Shown: positions 1 to 12,973, counted from the stretch's first letter. The stretch is DNA of 64,000 nt from Pyrenophora tritici-repentis (GCF_003171515.1 NC_089392.1:3472001-3536000); one strand, 5' to 3'. A program made the numbers and translations. The notes: a model not told the origin generated them from the letters alone.

Positions 1-1348
1 AGGTAAGTAGTATCGAGGTGTAGAGGTACTTTACTGACAACGGACAGGACCTTCATGATGGCGGTTCTTACTCAATCCACGCACAAGTCGCAAGCTTTGC
101 CCTCAATGTATTATGCGTGAATGCCAACGAGGAAGAGCTTGCTCCCATCATCTACGAAACCTGGCCCAATGGAATCCCCATGGATGATCGATCAAAAGCG
201 GTGAATTGGTGGCCTGTCCTAGGTTTCCCCGAGGGAACCAACACGAACAACAAGACAGTGCTTGACGACATATTCGGTTGGAAAGATGAAGATGTCGATC
301 ACTCGCGTGCTCGACCAAGTAAGCACTTCTCATGGTCAACGATAACGTATACTAACATCAACACAGTCTTTCTCAAATATCCAAAAGCAGCAAACACAGT
401 AAGCAGGTCCATCACGATCGAAGCGAGATAGAACTAACAAGGTAGATTGCAAACCACACCCAAGTCCCCTACGCACTCGGCGACAGACCCGAAGTCTACA
501 TCCTCGGCAAAGCGCCCGAAAACACCACCTCTGACTACTTCCTCTGCTCCATGAAAGCAGCCATCACCACATCCTGCACAACCCACTACAACGCCTCGTC
601 CAACGGCCAAAGCCTCGAAGCCGTCTGCTCCACCTCCAACAGCACAAACCCACACAATAAAGACGCACCCATCGCACCCATCAGCTCAAACGGCGCCCGC
701 CTCGCCCTCGTCGGCTGGCGCGACCTAGGCTACTACCTCCTCAACTCGCTGAGCCTAAACAACGGCGTCTTCGACGGCGACGCGTCCACCGCACGGATTC
801 TAACGCAGTTGCAACTTACGGAGCCGCGGCTGAATAAGACGTTGCCGAGTCCAGCGGAGGCGCTGTTGAGTATGATGACATGCACTGTGCTAGATTTAAC
901 TCGGAATTTTCCATTTCAGCTAGGCTGGACCGACACCAACCCCAACACTAACACCAACAAAAACAAAAACACATTCCAGCATTTCAACGCCTCAGTCCGC
1001 GTCGCACAATACATGTCCGGTTCAGACAAACCGTGGCAAAAGGGCCTCCTCGTCGTGCTCTGCCTCACCCTCTTGATCAACCTTTTTATTTTCATTTACC
1101 TCTGTTTCTCGCTACGCGTCAGGCTGATTACGGATTTGTGCGAGCCGCTTGTGTTGTTCATTCTGGGGTATCATTCGCCCGCTCAAGAGGGACTCTTTAG
1201 GGGTTTGCCGCAGGAGGGGCCGCAGAAGAGCGATTTGAGGGTTGAGTGGATTGTTAGGAGAGAGGGGGGGCAGCTTGTTGTTGTGGGAAGGGGGAGGGTG
1301 AGGGGAGTGGGAGGGGGGTGGGGGTGGGGGCGTGGGGGAGTGGTTTAG
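1..1348 (+). CDS. 3' part of an unnamed one-pass membrane glycoprotein gene
   Basis: The gene starts upstream of the window. Visible exons are 48-318, 367-398 and 446-1348 (stop TAG), after an intron at 3-47 that has a TACTGAC branch-like site. Frames join cleanly across all introns (319-366 phase 1, 399-445 phase 0). The product has a long extracellular-type region rich in N-X-S/T sites (for example NTT, NAS, NST), one strong hydrophobic helix (LLVVLCLTLLINLFIFIYLC, nt about 1050-1110), and a cytoplasmic tail that becomes Gly/Arg-rich where the DNA turns into a G-rich tract. I recognise no domain. It resembles the lineage-restricted membrane proteins common in Dothideomycetes. The exon structure is well supported by phase; the function is unknown. 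Confidence 0.7.
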
Positions 1349-2366
1349 GTTGAGGAGGAGGGGGGGGGGAGTTGTTGGGGGAGAGGGTGGGTGAGAGGGA
1401 GAGGGAGAGGGGCTAGGGGTGTTGTGATGGGTGGTTTTGGAGGTAGATATGGGCATATGTTTTTTAATCGTTGTTTCTTCATGTGTTCATGTTATTTTGT
1501 TTGGTGGTATGATGGGGTAGACTGCTTGAGGTAAATACTTCAGTCACTTGTATATTTAGAATACACAGGGGGGGGGGTTAGGCGTATATAGAGTGTTTTG
1601 TGGTAAGATTAAATAGAAGGGAGATACTTAATGGGTTGGGTAGATTTTTTGTTTGCTTGTGATGTATCCTCGTGAAGTAGACTTTGTGCTGTGTCGGCAG
1701 TGCGAATATTGTGGTCAGTATGGAAGAGATAGCGTATACTATTCCATAATAGAACTTGTAAATCACCATCGCGTTATAGACACTCAGCTCCATGGACGAT
1801 AAGACGCACTCGCTCCTACTCTACCTGTGAGGCGGTGCAGATGTGTGTTGAGCAGCTGCGCGTGCCTAGCCAGCCTTGTTATGCAGCAATGCGGCGCTGT
1901 TGCCTCGTCGTGGTTCTGCCCCGCGTCACTGACGATCCCGTCACTCAACTCTCCAGTCCCTTCCTGTTCTTTTTTCTTCTATCTGTTGTGTAACTCAATT
2001 TCGTGCTGTTGTTTGATTAAAATGATCTGTCACGTTTATTTTCCCCTGAATCTACATGGCGACACCGTTCGAGGTAGATGCGGCGAAGATGCGGGGTGGA
2101 TGCGTTGGCTGCTCAGCCACTCTTGGGGTGCCACAAGTTCATTGGAAGGGTATCTGCAGGTTAATCTAATGTACGATCTCAGCGAGGCTGAGACATGTGG
2201 GTGGCTGATATAATATCTACGGCGAGGCGCGTGTTGTAGGATTCAGTATCTTGTTCATCAACCCGAATAATCTTTAACGACAATCCCATTCAATCGACAG
2301 TTTAAGATAACATCTTCACTAAAAGATCCTCGCGCCCCAGCAATTTCATACGTCGCTGAATCTTCT
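1349..2366. other. Intergenic, no gene seen
   Basis: The G-rich tract that begins inside the preceding coding sequence continues to about 1440, followed by AT-rich DNA. Open frames here are short, lack family motifs and have no splice-site support. The last 100 bases form the AT-rich leader of the next gene. Confidence 0.6.
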
Positions 2367-3515
2367 ATGGCATTCTACACCAAAATCCCAGTTCTCGTGC
2401 GCCAAAACACCACAGTCATCGCCAACGTCACCTACAACTACCCCGGGCTAGTATACAATATCAGTGGTCTCTACCGCCCTGGCCACGCCAAATTCCCTAC
2501 GGCACCACACTGGAACTTCTCAATTTCCGTAGACCAAACGTTCACACTCGTCCCCAACACGCTCTACTTGTGGCCTACGCAAAGGGATTTTGTCAGTGGC
2601 TTCTACGGCCCTGGACCATGGGCAGCCTGGACCATCTCGATTGTCACTACATGGATAGCGCTTTTTCGAGACGATTACAGCAACAACATGCATCTTATGG
2701 GATGGCTACTGTACACAAACTGGGCTGCGATTGATATGGCCCGACAACTGATCAATTGCCATGGTCTAAACCCCGTCCCGGTGGACCCATATTTCACTGT
2801 CGGCGCGTCGTTGTCTATCCTATACATGGGTATGCTACACTGTTTTCTACAGTGTAGGATGTGTCTGCACAAGCAGGCGATCGCCACCATGACAGAGAGG
2901 GGGAAAGTCCGGTTACGTCTTTTCATCCTAACTACCGGGTCTATAATGCCAGCAGTGGTCTTGGTGAATGGGCTTGTTATGGTGTATCCACGTCTTCAGA
3001 TACTATTCTTCCTGTCCCGGTCTCTAGCCGTTTTGCTCGGTATCCGTCTCTTCCTGAGAGGCGATGGGCCCATGATGATCATTGCGTCGGTTTGATCAGG
3101 TGCGCGGGATTACTTTTCAAGCGCAGCAGGTTTCGAAAAGTGTCGTCCATGGTTCTTTCGGTACTATCCATGTGGAACACAAGCGATTGGGGAGTGGGAT
3201 CAAGCATTTAGCTTGTTCTTTGCCCTCTTTTTCTTCGTCTATGAGTTTGCTCATGAGATACCTGGCTTCGCGAGGAATTGCGCAAAGTTCCTCCGCAGAT
3301 TGGTGTTTCGACGGTTCTTGCGAGGCCGGTTGATCTCTGGGGAGGTCGTTCGTTGGATGCTCAAATGGTACAAGATTAGGAATGGGGCATGCGCATCTCC
3401 TTCTGAGACGTCTGCAGATGAGGTAGTTCAGGAGGTAGAGCTCTACGAGCTTGAAGCGCCCCAGCCAGCGCATGTTGCACGCCGTGCTTTGCCGGAAGAT
3501 GATACATCCGTATGA
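2367..3515 (+). CDS. Unnamed multi-pass membrane protein with an in-frame TGA or unresolved intron
   Basis: An ATG at 2367 opens a frame with N-glycosylation sites near the N-terminus (NTT, NVT, NIS, NFS) and several hydrophobic helices (around nt 2620-2660, 2690-2720, 2800-2850, 2930-2990, 3000-3050). The frame meets TGA at 3093-3095, but the same frame continues open from 3096 to TGA at 3513-3515 and stays protein-like, with aromatic-rich sequence and another helix (SLFFALFFFVYEF). A spliced intron from a GTATCC donor at 3040 to an AG at 3126 or 3129 would remove the stop and keep the frame, but that donor is weak. The alternative is a real nonsense mutation. No domain recognised. Confidence 0.5.
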
Positions 3516-5828
3516 GGCATGTAGTCTGTTTCAGACTTTTTTTCTTTCCAAATCACATTGAATGATGTAGGATTCCTTATCTATATATCTTAGCACCTTT
3601 TATACTTTACTGATACCCTCTGTACCATAGAATGTTTTCTGATCTCATCCCGACAAATTCCCTTGGTACCCCCCGCATCAGTAGAAATCTATGAATGAGA
3701 TTATCTTTACGGTCTCCTCCAGGAAGAAATCGATTCTTCGTCCATTGTAATACATTGACCAGACAGGAAAGCTTAGAGAACGCTTTAGAGCTCTCCTCAA
3801 GTATAGGTAATTTGACAGTTCTTTAGTTTAGTACGCCAAGTATAGGTATAATGATAGAAATACAGCGATTAAAATAGTTCAGCCCTCCCTGCTCAGATTG
3901 CCATCTCTCCCGCCTCCACTGCCACGTCTTCGTCCGCAGCGCCCTCTTACACTTCATCTTCTCCGCTGGTTGTCAACTACAGCCAGGAAGCGAGGCGATA
4001 CACGTGATCGACAAGACATCTACACATAAAGTGGTGTGGTCTCCTAATAGATGTCCCAAGTCCCTGATCTTCCAAAGATCCTAGAAGAGTTATTTCCATC
4101 GCCATCTACGTGCTCAAGATGAGACTGGATGGCTGCGGGTGTCTTGTAAATGGGACGGAAGAATGGTGCATGGCGAATAACTCACCAAGGCTCAGAGTAC
4201 GCTCTCGCCTCTTCCTTCGAATTCAGCTGCGCGTTTAAAGTGCTAATCGTATGCCTTGGGGTTTTTATCATCTTGATGACGGGTGTTGTGGGTTGGAAAT
4301 GCTATTTCGTGTGAGGGGTCGCCATGGTAGGAATGTACGTATTGAACACGGTGTTAGGAAGACAGAAGTTTGAATGTTGCATGCGGTGATGATTATAATC
4401 TGCGTAGTCTAGGCTGTCTCACTAAGACCATGAGCGCTCACCCTTTGATGTACCTGGACTCTATTAGGTATTCGGATATATCCTTTTTGCGGTGCTTAGT
4501 GCGTGAATGCGCATTGATGGGAGTCGTCTCGCTACCCTACTGCGTTACAGCAGCGTAATGGCTCTACTGAGGTTTCTTTCTCCTGGTAAATTTTCATCAT
4601 AATGGCGAGTTTGCATAGAGATGTTGTCGGTAAAGAACAAAAAAAAGGAAATTGTTAAGGTTTCTTGACTAAATGCGGACCGAGAGAAGAAAGCAGGCGA
4701 TGTATAGAAAGATATAAACTTCAAGAAGTATAGAAGGCAACGGCAGTAGCATAACTATAATATAGCCTCAGATTGTACTACAGCTAGGTGCATACGAGGA
4801 CTCTGTATGTTCCCGGGGACATGTCTGCTTAAACGACTAGTACGCTGTTTGTTAAAGCTTGATGCATTCATCGATAGTACAATGCTAGAATTCACCCCAG
4901 TTCCTATTTAAATCTCTACTATACAAACCCTGTGACAGGTGTAGACGCGGCCTAGAGTTGACGTTGACGCAAGGTGTGGCTTTCTCCGAGGATGCTTGAA
5001 AACGGCGTAAGTTACGTAAGCGAGCAAAGAGACAGGGGACAAGCGAAGCGCGATACCAGCCATCGATCTACGCATCAGCACTTGGACGGTTGAACGGCAC
5101 TTGAACCTTTTGGCACTACAAGCTTCCAGGATTCCAGGATATGCTACCCCGACATGAAACGGCGAGGTTGGTGGCTTCGGGGTGATCCGAGAATTCTCGC
5201 GAATATGCGAAGTTTACCCCACCAATTTGGAACCAGCGGGCTAGGCCTTACAGTGCGTGCTTCGCGATAGTAGAATTCTGCTCGGATACTTTTACAAGAA
5301 ACACAGCCTCTGCTACTGGAAAACGCGGGTGTGTCTCGCACCCGCGAACGATATCGTGATAGGCGTCGGGCGGTGGCGTCAACTGGAGGCGCACCAAACG
5401 ATATCCAGCTTAGCCAGCCGTAGATTCAGGGTTTTCACGCTTTCCCACCACCCCACAAGCTGCCGAGAGCTACCAAGCTCCGCTTAGCGACAGCTTGCGT
5501 AGTCTTAGTTTGGGCGACCGACACCCTTCTCCCAATCACTCGAGCGCTACTTTTCTGCGGAGTGCCCGTGTTACGGGGCGGAGATCCACAATCTCTCAGT
5601 TTCTCGCGCGGGCCTGGGCTTTTTCCCTCGCCCTCATGCCTGTACAAACAGATGCAACTACGTTTTCGTTATCTCCGGGTTCCGACTTACTAGGGTACGA
5701 CTAAGCGACTAATGGCGCGTAGTTATAGAAAACCTTTACCCGCGCGCGCTGTTGGTGGAGGTTTGTGAGGTCTTTCATTGCTTTCTTTCCAGATAGTCCT
5801 CGCTGTTTGTCGTCGTGATTGACTTGCC
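3516..5828. other. 2.3 kb gene-free stretch
   Basis: I see no open frame with splice support or recognisable motifs. Base composition is mixed, AT-rich around 4560-4900 and more GC-rich from 5000. There are no clear terminal repeats or tandem arrays. It may hold UTRs of the flanking genes and degraded repeat DNA; nothing specific can be assigned. Confidence 0.5.
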
Positions 5829-7482
5829 ATGGCTTCGAATGAGCCTGGCCTTGCGCCTCTGAGTGCGCCTGCTTTTGACCCTACTAAAGGTGCTGTCGAT
5901 GTGCCCGTTGATGATACACCTGTCGCACCCGATCAATTCGATGAGCGATTCGAGACGTCGAGGTGGGAGCTTTGGGCGTATTACTGGTATGCGATAATCT
6001 TGTTGTTTATGATCCATTGATCGTACCCGAGGTTAACACAACATCTCTAGCTACTATGTCGGCGACAACGGCCTCACGCTTTTCAATTTCGGACCCACAG
6101 CTTTCCAAAACCTCATGTACTTGGCCGCAGGCGATTCCGAGATCCTTCATTTCATGGGCCGAGACCGAACAATCAATTCCATTGTTCTTCTCTGCAACGG
6201 CATCAGCTTTGCCATTCAAATCGTCGTCTTCCTCATCCTAGGTTCTTTCGCGGATTTCGGGACATGGCGACCAAATATCTTGATAGTGCTGTCAATGATC
6301 GCCTACGGAATCGGGTTTGGCTGGTTGGGCGTGCATACCCCAGATAACTGGCACGCGGGTGTTGGACTGTACATCGTCGGGCTCATCGCATACCAAACCA
6401 CCATCACCTTCTGGACCGCCGCTTTCCCCGGCCTAGCGCGCAACACGCGAGAACTACGACTCAAAGCCGAAGAATTCGCCCAGGGAACCATTACACGCGA
6501 AGAGTACGATTTCGCAGACATGATGAAGCGAAACGAGATTTCCAACACGGCCTTCTACGTGCAATCCGTGTTTGAGATACTCATCCTAGCCGTCATCGTA
6601 GGCATCATGTTTGCGCTCAAAGTAAACGACAGCGCCGCGAACAACGAATGGGGTCTTTCGGTACTCATCGCCTTCGCAACAGGCGTGTGGATCCTGTGTG
6701 CGCTTCCCTGGTTTATCCTAGAGAAGCGACGCCCTGGTCAAGACCCCGGAAGGACAAACATCGTCATGGCCGGCATCAAACAACTCGGCTACGCCATAAC
6801 GCAAATCTGGCAATTGCGACAGAGTCTCGCCTACCTGGTTGGCTACTTCCTCCTCGGCGACAGCCTCAACACCACCGTGACCGTCATCGGGACCCTGCAA
6901 AACGAAATCGTCGCTTACAACAGCCTGCAACTAACCTACCTCCTCATCGTCGGCATCGCCGCTCAAGCCGTCGGGATAGCAGCTTTCTGGCGCATACAGA
7001 AACACTACGGTCTCTCCACGAAAACAATGTTCATGGTCGTCGCCGTGTGCATCGTGCTGCTAGACGGCTGGGGCATGATCGGCATCTTCACGCAGAAATT
7101 CGGCTTCCACAACAAGTGGGAGGTATGGGTGTACCAAGTCTTCTACGGACTCGTCGTGTGTCCGTGGTACAGTTACTCGCAAACCATGATTTCAGAAGTA
7201 ACGCCCCGCGGCAAAGAGTTTCTCTTCTTCGCACTGTTTAGTATTGTGGGTAAGACGAGTGCGTTTATTGGGCCGATTGTGAGTTCGGCCATCATCGACG
7301 ATACGGGGAATAATAGTAGTCCGTTTTATTTCTTGTTTGCGCTGAGTGCCGCGAGCTGTGCGTTCCTGTACTTTTTTGTTGATGTCGGGAGGAGTCGGGT
7401 TGAGCAGGAGGAGTTTTTGGACAAGGAGAGGAAGATCAAGGCTGTGGAGGTGGATGATGAGGGGACGCATAGGCTTACGTGA
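5829..7482 (+). CDS. Atg22-like vacuolar MFS transporter
   Basis: Exons 5829-5986 and 6051-7482, intron 5987-6050 (GTATGC...CTCTAG, phase 2), give a 529-residue protein, close to the length of yeast Atg22. Family knowledge: Atg22 proteins are vacuole-membrane permeases of the major facilitator superfamily that export amino acids released by autophagy. The sequence shows an acidic cytosolic N-terminus, the start of the first membrane segment at SRWELWAYYCYYVGDNG, about 12 hydrophobic segments, a charged central loop after ARNTRELRLKAEEFAQG, and the family-like stretch GDSLNTTVTVIGTLQ near residue 325. Filamentous fungi carry several Atg22 paralogues, so orthology to ATG22 itself is not established. 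It converges on the F-box gene downstream. Confidence 0.85.
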
Positions 7483-8220
7483 GGAGGATGCTTCTTGGAG
7501 TGATGGTAGCATTGAATTCTTAGATGGCAGCGATGACTGTAGATGTTGATTGACTTTGACAAATGTCTGATTCACCACCGCCTGCAAATAGCCTGGAAAT
7601 AAGTGATACTTGATTGCAAGCAAGTGCATCTCCAGATTAAAGTAAGTCAACCGCTGGGGTACCTTTTCCCCTCAAAGTCCACATTCATGAGTACATGTTA
7701 GAACCGTGTTGAGAATTCACTATTTTCACACGTACAACCAAGGGTCCACCAACTCTAACCAAACCAACGAGTGGATGCAAACGTTAAACTCCCAGCTTTC
7801 CTACAAAACGCCGCTGAGTTGAGAAGAAAGTACAAAGAATGCCAGTCATTCATGTATGCTAAAGAGAAGGGGAATCATCGACAAAAGGAAAATACAGCAA
7901 CGTGCAAACCACGCTCGTTGCTGATATGATGCATACCCTATGCAACCTCCAAGCCCTTCTCCTGCAACCCGATCTGTCATAGCCATCAATGTGGTAATGA
8001 ACCTCGCTTCTTCCAAACTGGCCAGGCAGACACACTGATGACCGGGCTTTTGGCTGGGATGTACCCATAGTTGCGGCAATGCTGTCCTCAAAAACATATC
8101 TTTTGTGCCTTTCTTCCTAACGCGTATCCCAGCGCTCTCCGGTGGCTCGCATGCCGTTTCAGATGTTATGTCGGCGAAAACATCCGCTTGTGTATATCCA
8201 AAGAATACAACCCCCCATCT
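7483..8220. other. Convergent intergenic region
   Basis: This 738-bp stretch separates the 3' ends of the Atg22-like and F-box genes. It probably contains both 3' UTRs. No open frame with coding character is visible. Confidence 0.5.
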
Positions 8221-10119
8221 TCAAGGAAACGCCGGGTCAAACTCCGTAGTATCCAGCCCCCAAATCTCCACATGTCTAACACTCTCCCTAGTAACCTGCT
8301 CGACCCTCCTAACCGGCCCCGCTCTTTTCGCAAACATGCTATTCTCATTCCCATTTGTCACCCCATCCTTCTTGGGCGGGAAGTAAACACCACCTAGCTT
8401 GAACACCAAATTATCGCCCACACCTATATACTGCAGATTCTTGTACTCGGGCTTCCAAAACTCCGTTGCCATGACGAAGATGTGCAGCTCGGGGTCATTC
8501 ATGTCGGCCTTGTTGCCGACTTCGTGGCCCGGACGGATCAGGAGACGGATAGCGCGGAGTTTGGGCAAGGCAGTCATGATCTTGCGTAATGAGTCGAGCG
8601 GTGGGACCGCGCAGGCGTAACCGAATTGTTCGAGTTCGGGAAGAGACTTGACTAGTTGGAGAAGCGCTTCGTCGGAAAGGTTCCAGAGATCGGAAAGGAG
8701 GAGGTGGCGCAAGGTGCCGTGGCTGGATTGGATGGCGGCGATGTATTCGCTTCCGAGGTCTCGACATACTCTGTCGGTGATGGTGATGGGGGTGCCGTTT
8801 GCGCTGGCGGGTGCACCGGGGGTAGTAGTCGACGGGGTCAAGGGTGTGCCGGCAGTGCTGTCTGATTTGGATGAATCCTTGCTTGTTCGTTTACTCACAA
8901 TGTAGAAGCGGTCCATGCTTTGCATCTTGGCTAAAGCCTGTACACCTTCCCTCTGGAAATGATCAACTCGCATACTTCTTAAGTTGAGGGGAATGTTATC
9001 TTTGTTAGCGTTGTGCACTCTCCATGAATCGTCGACGAAGACTGTCATGGGATCAGAAGCACCCATGGAGTTGATGACGGTGATCTCTGACAAAACCTCG
9101 CTTGCTAAAACACTGCTGAGATCGTTGCTGGAGAAGCGGGTGTAGAGATTGTATATGGCCAGGCGTTTGATGGGCACGGCGTATTTGGCAGCTACGCATC
9201 GGCCAAAGATGGACATGAGGTTGACTGACTCCTCTCCCGCAGCGCGCATACGCGGGCTCCAGTGAAGTTTGAGGTTCTCGAGCTTCTTGGAGCCATAGAT
9301 CAGGAGTGATATGTCGTCGGGATAGCACAGCGGATCGATGTCGTAAACAACCAACGTGGTCAAGTTCGGCAGCGGTGAGATGATTGTCGTCGGGCGCGGG
9401 GTCCTCCGTGTTTGGCAGCGAATTGTCAGCGAAGACAGCGACGTCCTGGCCACGAGGCCCTGATAGACTGTGTAGAGAGGGGGACTGTTGAGCTCCCAGC
9501 TGCGCGCATCAGCAAGGACGTCAAATGGTGGTGGCTCAAAACATACGCAAAAGTTTTGAGGTTCTTCATCTTGTCCAGCGCAGCACGCAATACTATCTGC
9601 AGCACCATGCTGTTGTCCGGCACCCGCCCTTGCTTGTAGTCGTCTGCATCGTGCTCTCGCCATTCGCCCCGGACACGGAATGTCTGGATGTAGTCGCCAA
9701 AATTGCGCGATACCAGCGTGTTCAGCCCCATGGCAAAGGGGCTGCCGCTGCCATAACCCTCTGGCCGGCCATCGACGTATCGTATCTCAGAGTAGGAACG
9801 TAATGTGACATGCTCATACAGACGCGGGAGCATCATATAGTACATGAGGCGCGATGTACGCGTAATGCGCGCGAGATCACCGACATCGTCAACCTGCACC
9901 TGCTGTCAGCAGAGCTCCATGAGGTCGTTGTTTCACGACACGTACATATGAGAGGATGAGGTGAATTAAATGCAATGGAAGCTCCTTTGCATGTGGAAGA
10001 TCCGAATGCGATCGCGCGGGGCTCGTGAACCATCCATGTATGGGCGCGGTCAAGGGGGTGTCTACAGCCGCTTTGGCGGAGGCTTGCGCGCGTCTGGAGG
10101 GATAGGGCGGTTGCGGCAT
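8221..10119 (-). CDS. F-box protein with LRR-like C-terminal region
   Basis: Exons on the minus strand: 10119-9946, 9902-9547 and 9499-8221, with introns 9945-9903 (GTACGT...GACAG) and 9546-9500 (GTATGT...GCGCAG). An alternative AG at 9900 would drop one Gln. The product is 602 residues. The N-terminal segment contains ELPLHLIHLILSYV, which fits the core of an F-box helix; the rest has repeated Leu-rich segments (LTTLVVYDIDPL, LENLKLHW, LRHLLLSDLWNLS, LPKLRAIRLLI) like divergent leucine-rich repeats. F-box proteins recruit substrates to SCF ubiquitin ligases through Skp1; the substrate here cannot be told. A Ser/Thr/Pro-rich insert lies around nt 8810-8870. The F-box is short and inferred from pattern. 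Confidence 0.7.
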
Positions 10120-10514
10120 GAGGCTGGAATGGGGCAATACATATGTAAGACGAGTAGAGACGGGGCCGTGTTATCATGGTGGAGCACGCAGCATCACCGT
10201 GTAGCCATTCCTGACCGTCATCATCCACGGTTTTTTGCTCATTCGCGGCGGACAAGGACGGCCGTTGTAGCCCTCGGATGCTCGACTCGCTAGCCGCAAG
10301 CTCCGCCCCGACCGTATTAGTCCGGCGAACAAGCTCTAGTCACATGCTTGTACATCATCGCGAAACGGTCCTTTTTGCCCTAGGCCAACGCATTCGAGAC
10401 TATGGCTACCAAGCTCAGGTGCCGTACATTTGCGCGCCGTCACTTCCACGCATCAGTCCACACCCTTGATTGGTATGCTCATATTCCGTCCGACGCCACA
10501 TCGTGTGACTGTCC
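10120..10514. other. Intergenic between two minus-strand genes
   Basis: This 395-bp stretch lies between the Tdp1 stop codon and the F-box start codon. It should hold the F-box promoter and the Tdp1 3' UTR. No distinct motif was recognised. Confidence 0.5.
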
Positions 10515-12257
10515 TTACGCCGGACCAAACAACCACGGACGTCTGCCCTCATACTTTGCACCTGGGAAGTGAAAGGGCACTTCGACTGTCCCTTCAAACA
10601 CGCTCATCGGCGGTACTGTATCAGATTTCAAGTCGACATGTGCCAACTTGTCATCTGGCACGGGCACAATCACACCGCATTCCCAATTCCTCACATTGAG
10701 CGCTCCTACCTTGCCGCTCTTCAGCACCTTTTGCCCGCCCCATGCTGATTCGGATATGTTGGCTGAGCCAACGTAGACCCATGCAAATGGTCTTCCATCC
10801 GTCCTGCGACCACGCGCAAATAATAGCTTGTTGTGTGATAGCATGCCACGCCGCGTCGAGTCATAGTCTCGGAGACACTCTTTTGGAAACGTTGATGCGT
10901 TGTAGTACTTCTTGCTTAATGATATGATGTTGGCACAGCCGGAGCCTCCGATACTCTTCTCCACAGTTTCGTTGGTGGGGAAGTATATCCGAAAGTGATC
11001 GCGCACGTCAGGTACTGCTGCGTTATCTTGCGTGAAGTTCTTCCCGCGTGCTGCAAGGTGGATGCGGGATAGGAACGTGTCGTTGATAGCGCCAAGGGAC
11101 GAAGCTGCGTAGTCGAGCTCGATGTGTTCAACGTCGTCATACTGTAACTCTCGTACAGCATTCGCGAGCCCAGGGAGACCTGTTGGCCGCTCCAATTCTT
11201 CCTTGTGTGAACCGCCACTGTAACATGTTAGAGGATATTGGTAGAGTGTATCTTGACCGGCTTACATTGAATGAACAAAAGCCAGATGCTTCGTATCCGC
11301 AAAGTCGAATTTCAGCACACCACCCGTCACTCTGGACTCAACTTGTTGTGCTTTCAGGAAGAAGATCAAATCTCGGCCAAAGGATGGCAACTCCTCCACC
11401 TTACCAACACCGTCATCACTCCTCCGAGGCAGGTCGATCACAAATACCGAGTTTTCCATGACACCCGGCTGCCAGTCGTTCCCCACCTCTCCCCAATCAG
11501 TCTGTGTCATGTTCGCAGTCGGTATTGCAATGCGTAGCTTCTCCTTCCCAAATAGCAGCATGAATTTGCTGTGCATGCTTACAATCATACCGTCCATGGG
11601 TGGAAAGTGAAGCTTCATATTGGGAATACGGCTTTCGGTCCATTCTCGAATCAGTTTCTCCCGAATGTCTTCGCCTCTGAATTTGGAGTACATCAACCAG
11701 ATTTGCTTAATCCTTGTTGGATCAAGCTTTTCGTACATCCAACTGGAATCATACTGGAACGAGCAGATGACAGCAATGTTGACCTGTGGAGCTTCCAAAA
11801 GTTCATCGATGGTGATGTCGTTGGTCCTTGGATACTTTGACGCAAACGTGCGTTTGATGACCCCTTTGGGATATTGCAATACTGATCCTTTTGACGGCGT
11901 AATTGCTGGTGGGGAACGAGCGATCTGCTTCGAAGGTCGCTCTGGCGATGCATCGCGCTTTCGCTTACCAAGTCTTGCGAGGCGCTCCTGTTCCATGGCT
12001 TTACGATCCATGCCCATGAAGCCTAACATGCTGACGGTTGCGGGTGTGCTAGTGCCACTAGCGGGCTGCTGTGCAACGTTAGGCTTTTCGTCCTCCTGCA
12101 TAGATAGGGCGATCGCACGTCGGAGATCTTCGTCATCTCCGGAGTCAGAAGTGAGGTCGACGACGCCAGATGCTGGAGAGTTCTCCGTGGTACCGGCTGT
12201 ATCCTCTCGAAGCGACATTGCCATCGCCAGCTTGAGATTCTCATCATCAGATGACAT
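10515..12257 (-). CDS. tdp1: Tyrosyl-DNA phosphodiesterase 1 with N-terminal UIMs
   Basis: Exons 12257-11266 and 11217-10515, intron 11265-11218 (GTAAGC...TTACAG, phase 2), give 564 residues. Tdp1 hydrolyses 3'-phosphotyrosyl bonds left by stalled topoisomerase I; it belongs to the phospholipase D superfamily and acts in the nucleus. Both HKN catalytic motifs are present: His229/Lys231/Asn249 in MHSKFMLLF...PTANMTQTDWG, and His459/Lys461/Asn484 in LSHNKLLF...VGSANISESAWG. The N-terminus carries two segments that fit ubiquitin-interacting motifs (ENLKLAMAMSLRED, residues about 6-19, and EDLRRAIALSMQED, about 43-56). I chose the ATG at 12257 because it is the first ATG of the open frame. A Tc1 element begins 130 bp upstream of this start, so the promoter may be altered. 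Confidence 0.93.
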
Positions 12258-12973
12258 GGTGCACGCATTGACCAAAATTTTGTCGTTGTTGCGGGGTGAA
12301 GGGTAAACAAGACTTCGGAGGCGAGCCAATGTTAGCCTTGACGCGCTTCACGTGAGCACGTGGCGCGGGCTTGGCATGCTCAAATAGTACAGAGGTGGCT
12401 TTCAAAAGTAATTGCTAGCGCGGTTGGTATTCGGCCCGACATTTCTTGGCACCTTCGGAGTTTTTTGAAGCTGGAGAAAGCAGTAAACTTGCTTTCTTTG
12501 GTGTTTCTTTACTGTTACAATGGCTCCTCGTTATACAGATATCTCTACACGTGCCGCTATTCTCACTTTAAAGTCCCGCTTTGTGGGTAGATCAACGAGT
12601 CAGATTAGTGAGATCCTAGGCATCTCTCCACGCACTATCGACTCTATCTATAGCCGTGCCTGCCAGCGAGGCTTTGAGCCAAATGGACCAACCTTGAAGA
12701 TTCTTCCTGAATATCTTGAGGATGCTCCTCGCTCAGGCCGCCCACGCAAGCAAGAGGCTATCCATGAAGCTACTGTTGAGAAAGTACGCCGTGACCGTTA
12801 TGGACGAGAGAAGAGCTGTGCTGACATAGCTGGTGATCTTAGTCTCTACGGTCACGACGTCTCTTCTACCACAGTGTGGAGAGTTCTCAAGGCAGCAGGA
12901 TACAAGAAGACCAAGCCGACGAGGAAGCCTGGGTTGACGAGGAAGATGAGACAAGATAGACTTGACTGGTGTC

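Noticed and set aside
1827..2213. Cys-rich small protein gene
   Set aside because: A 128-codon open frame, but no signal-peptide-like start, no splice support and no regular Cys spacing; likely chance.
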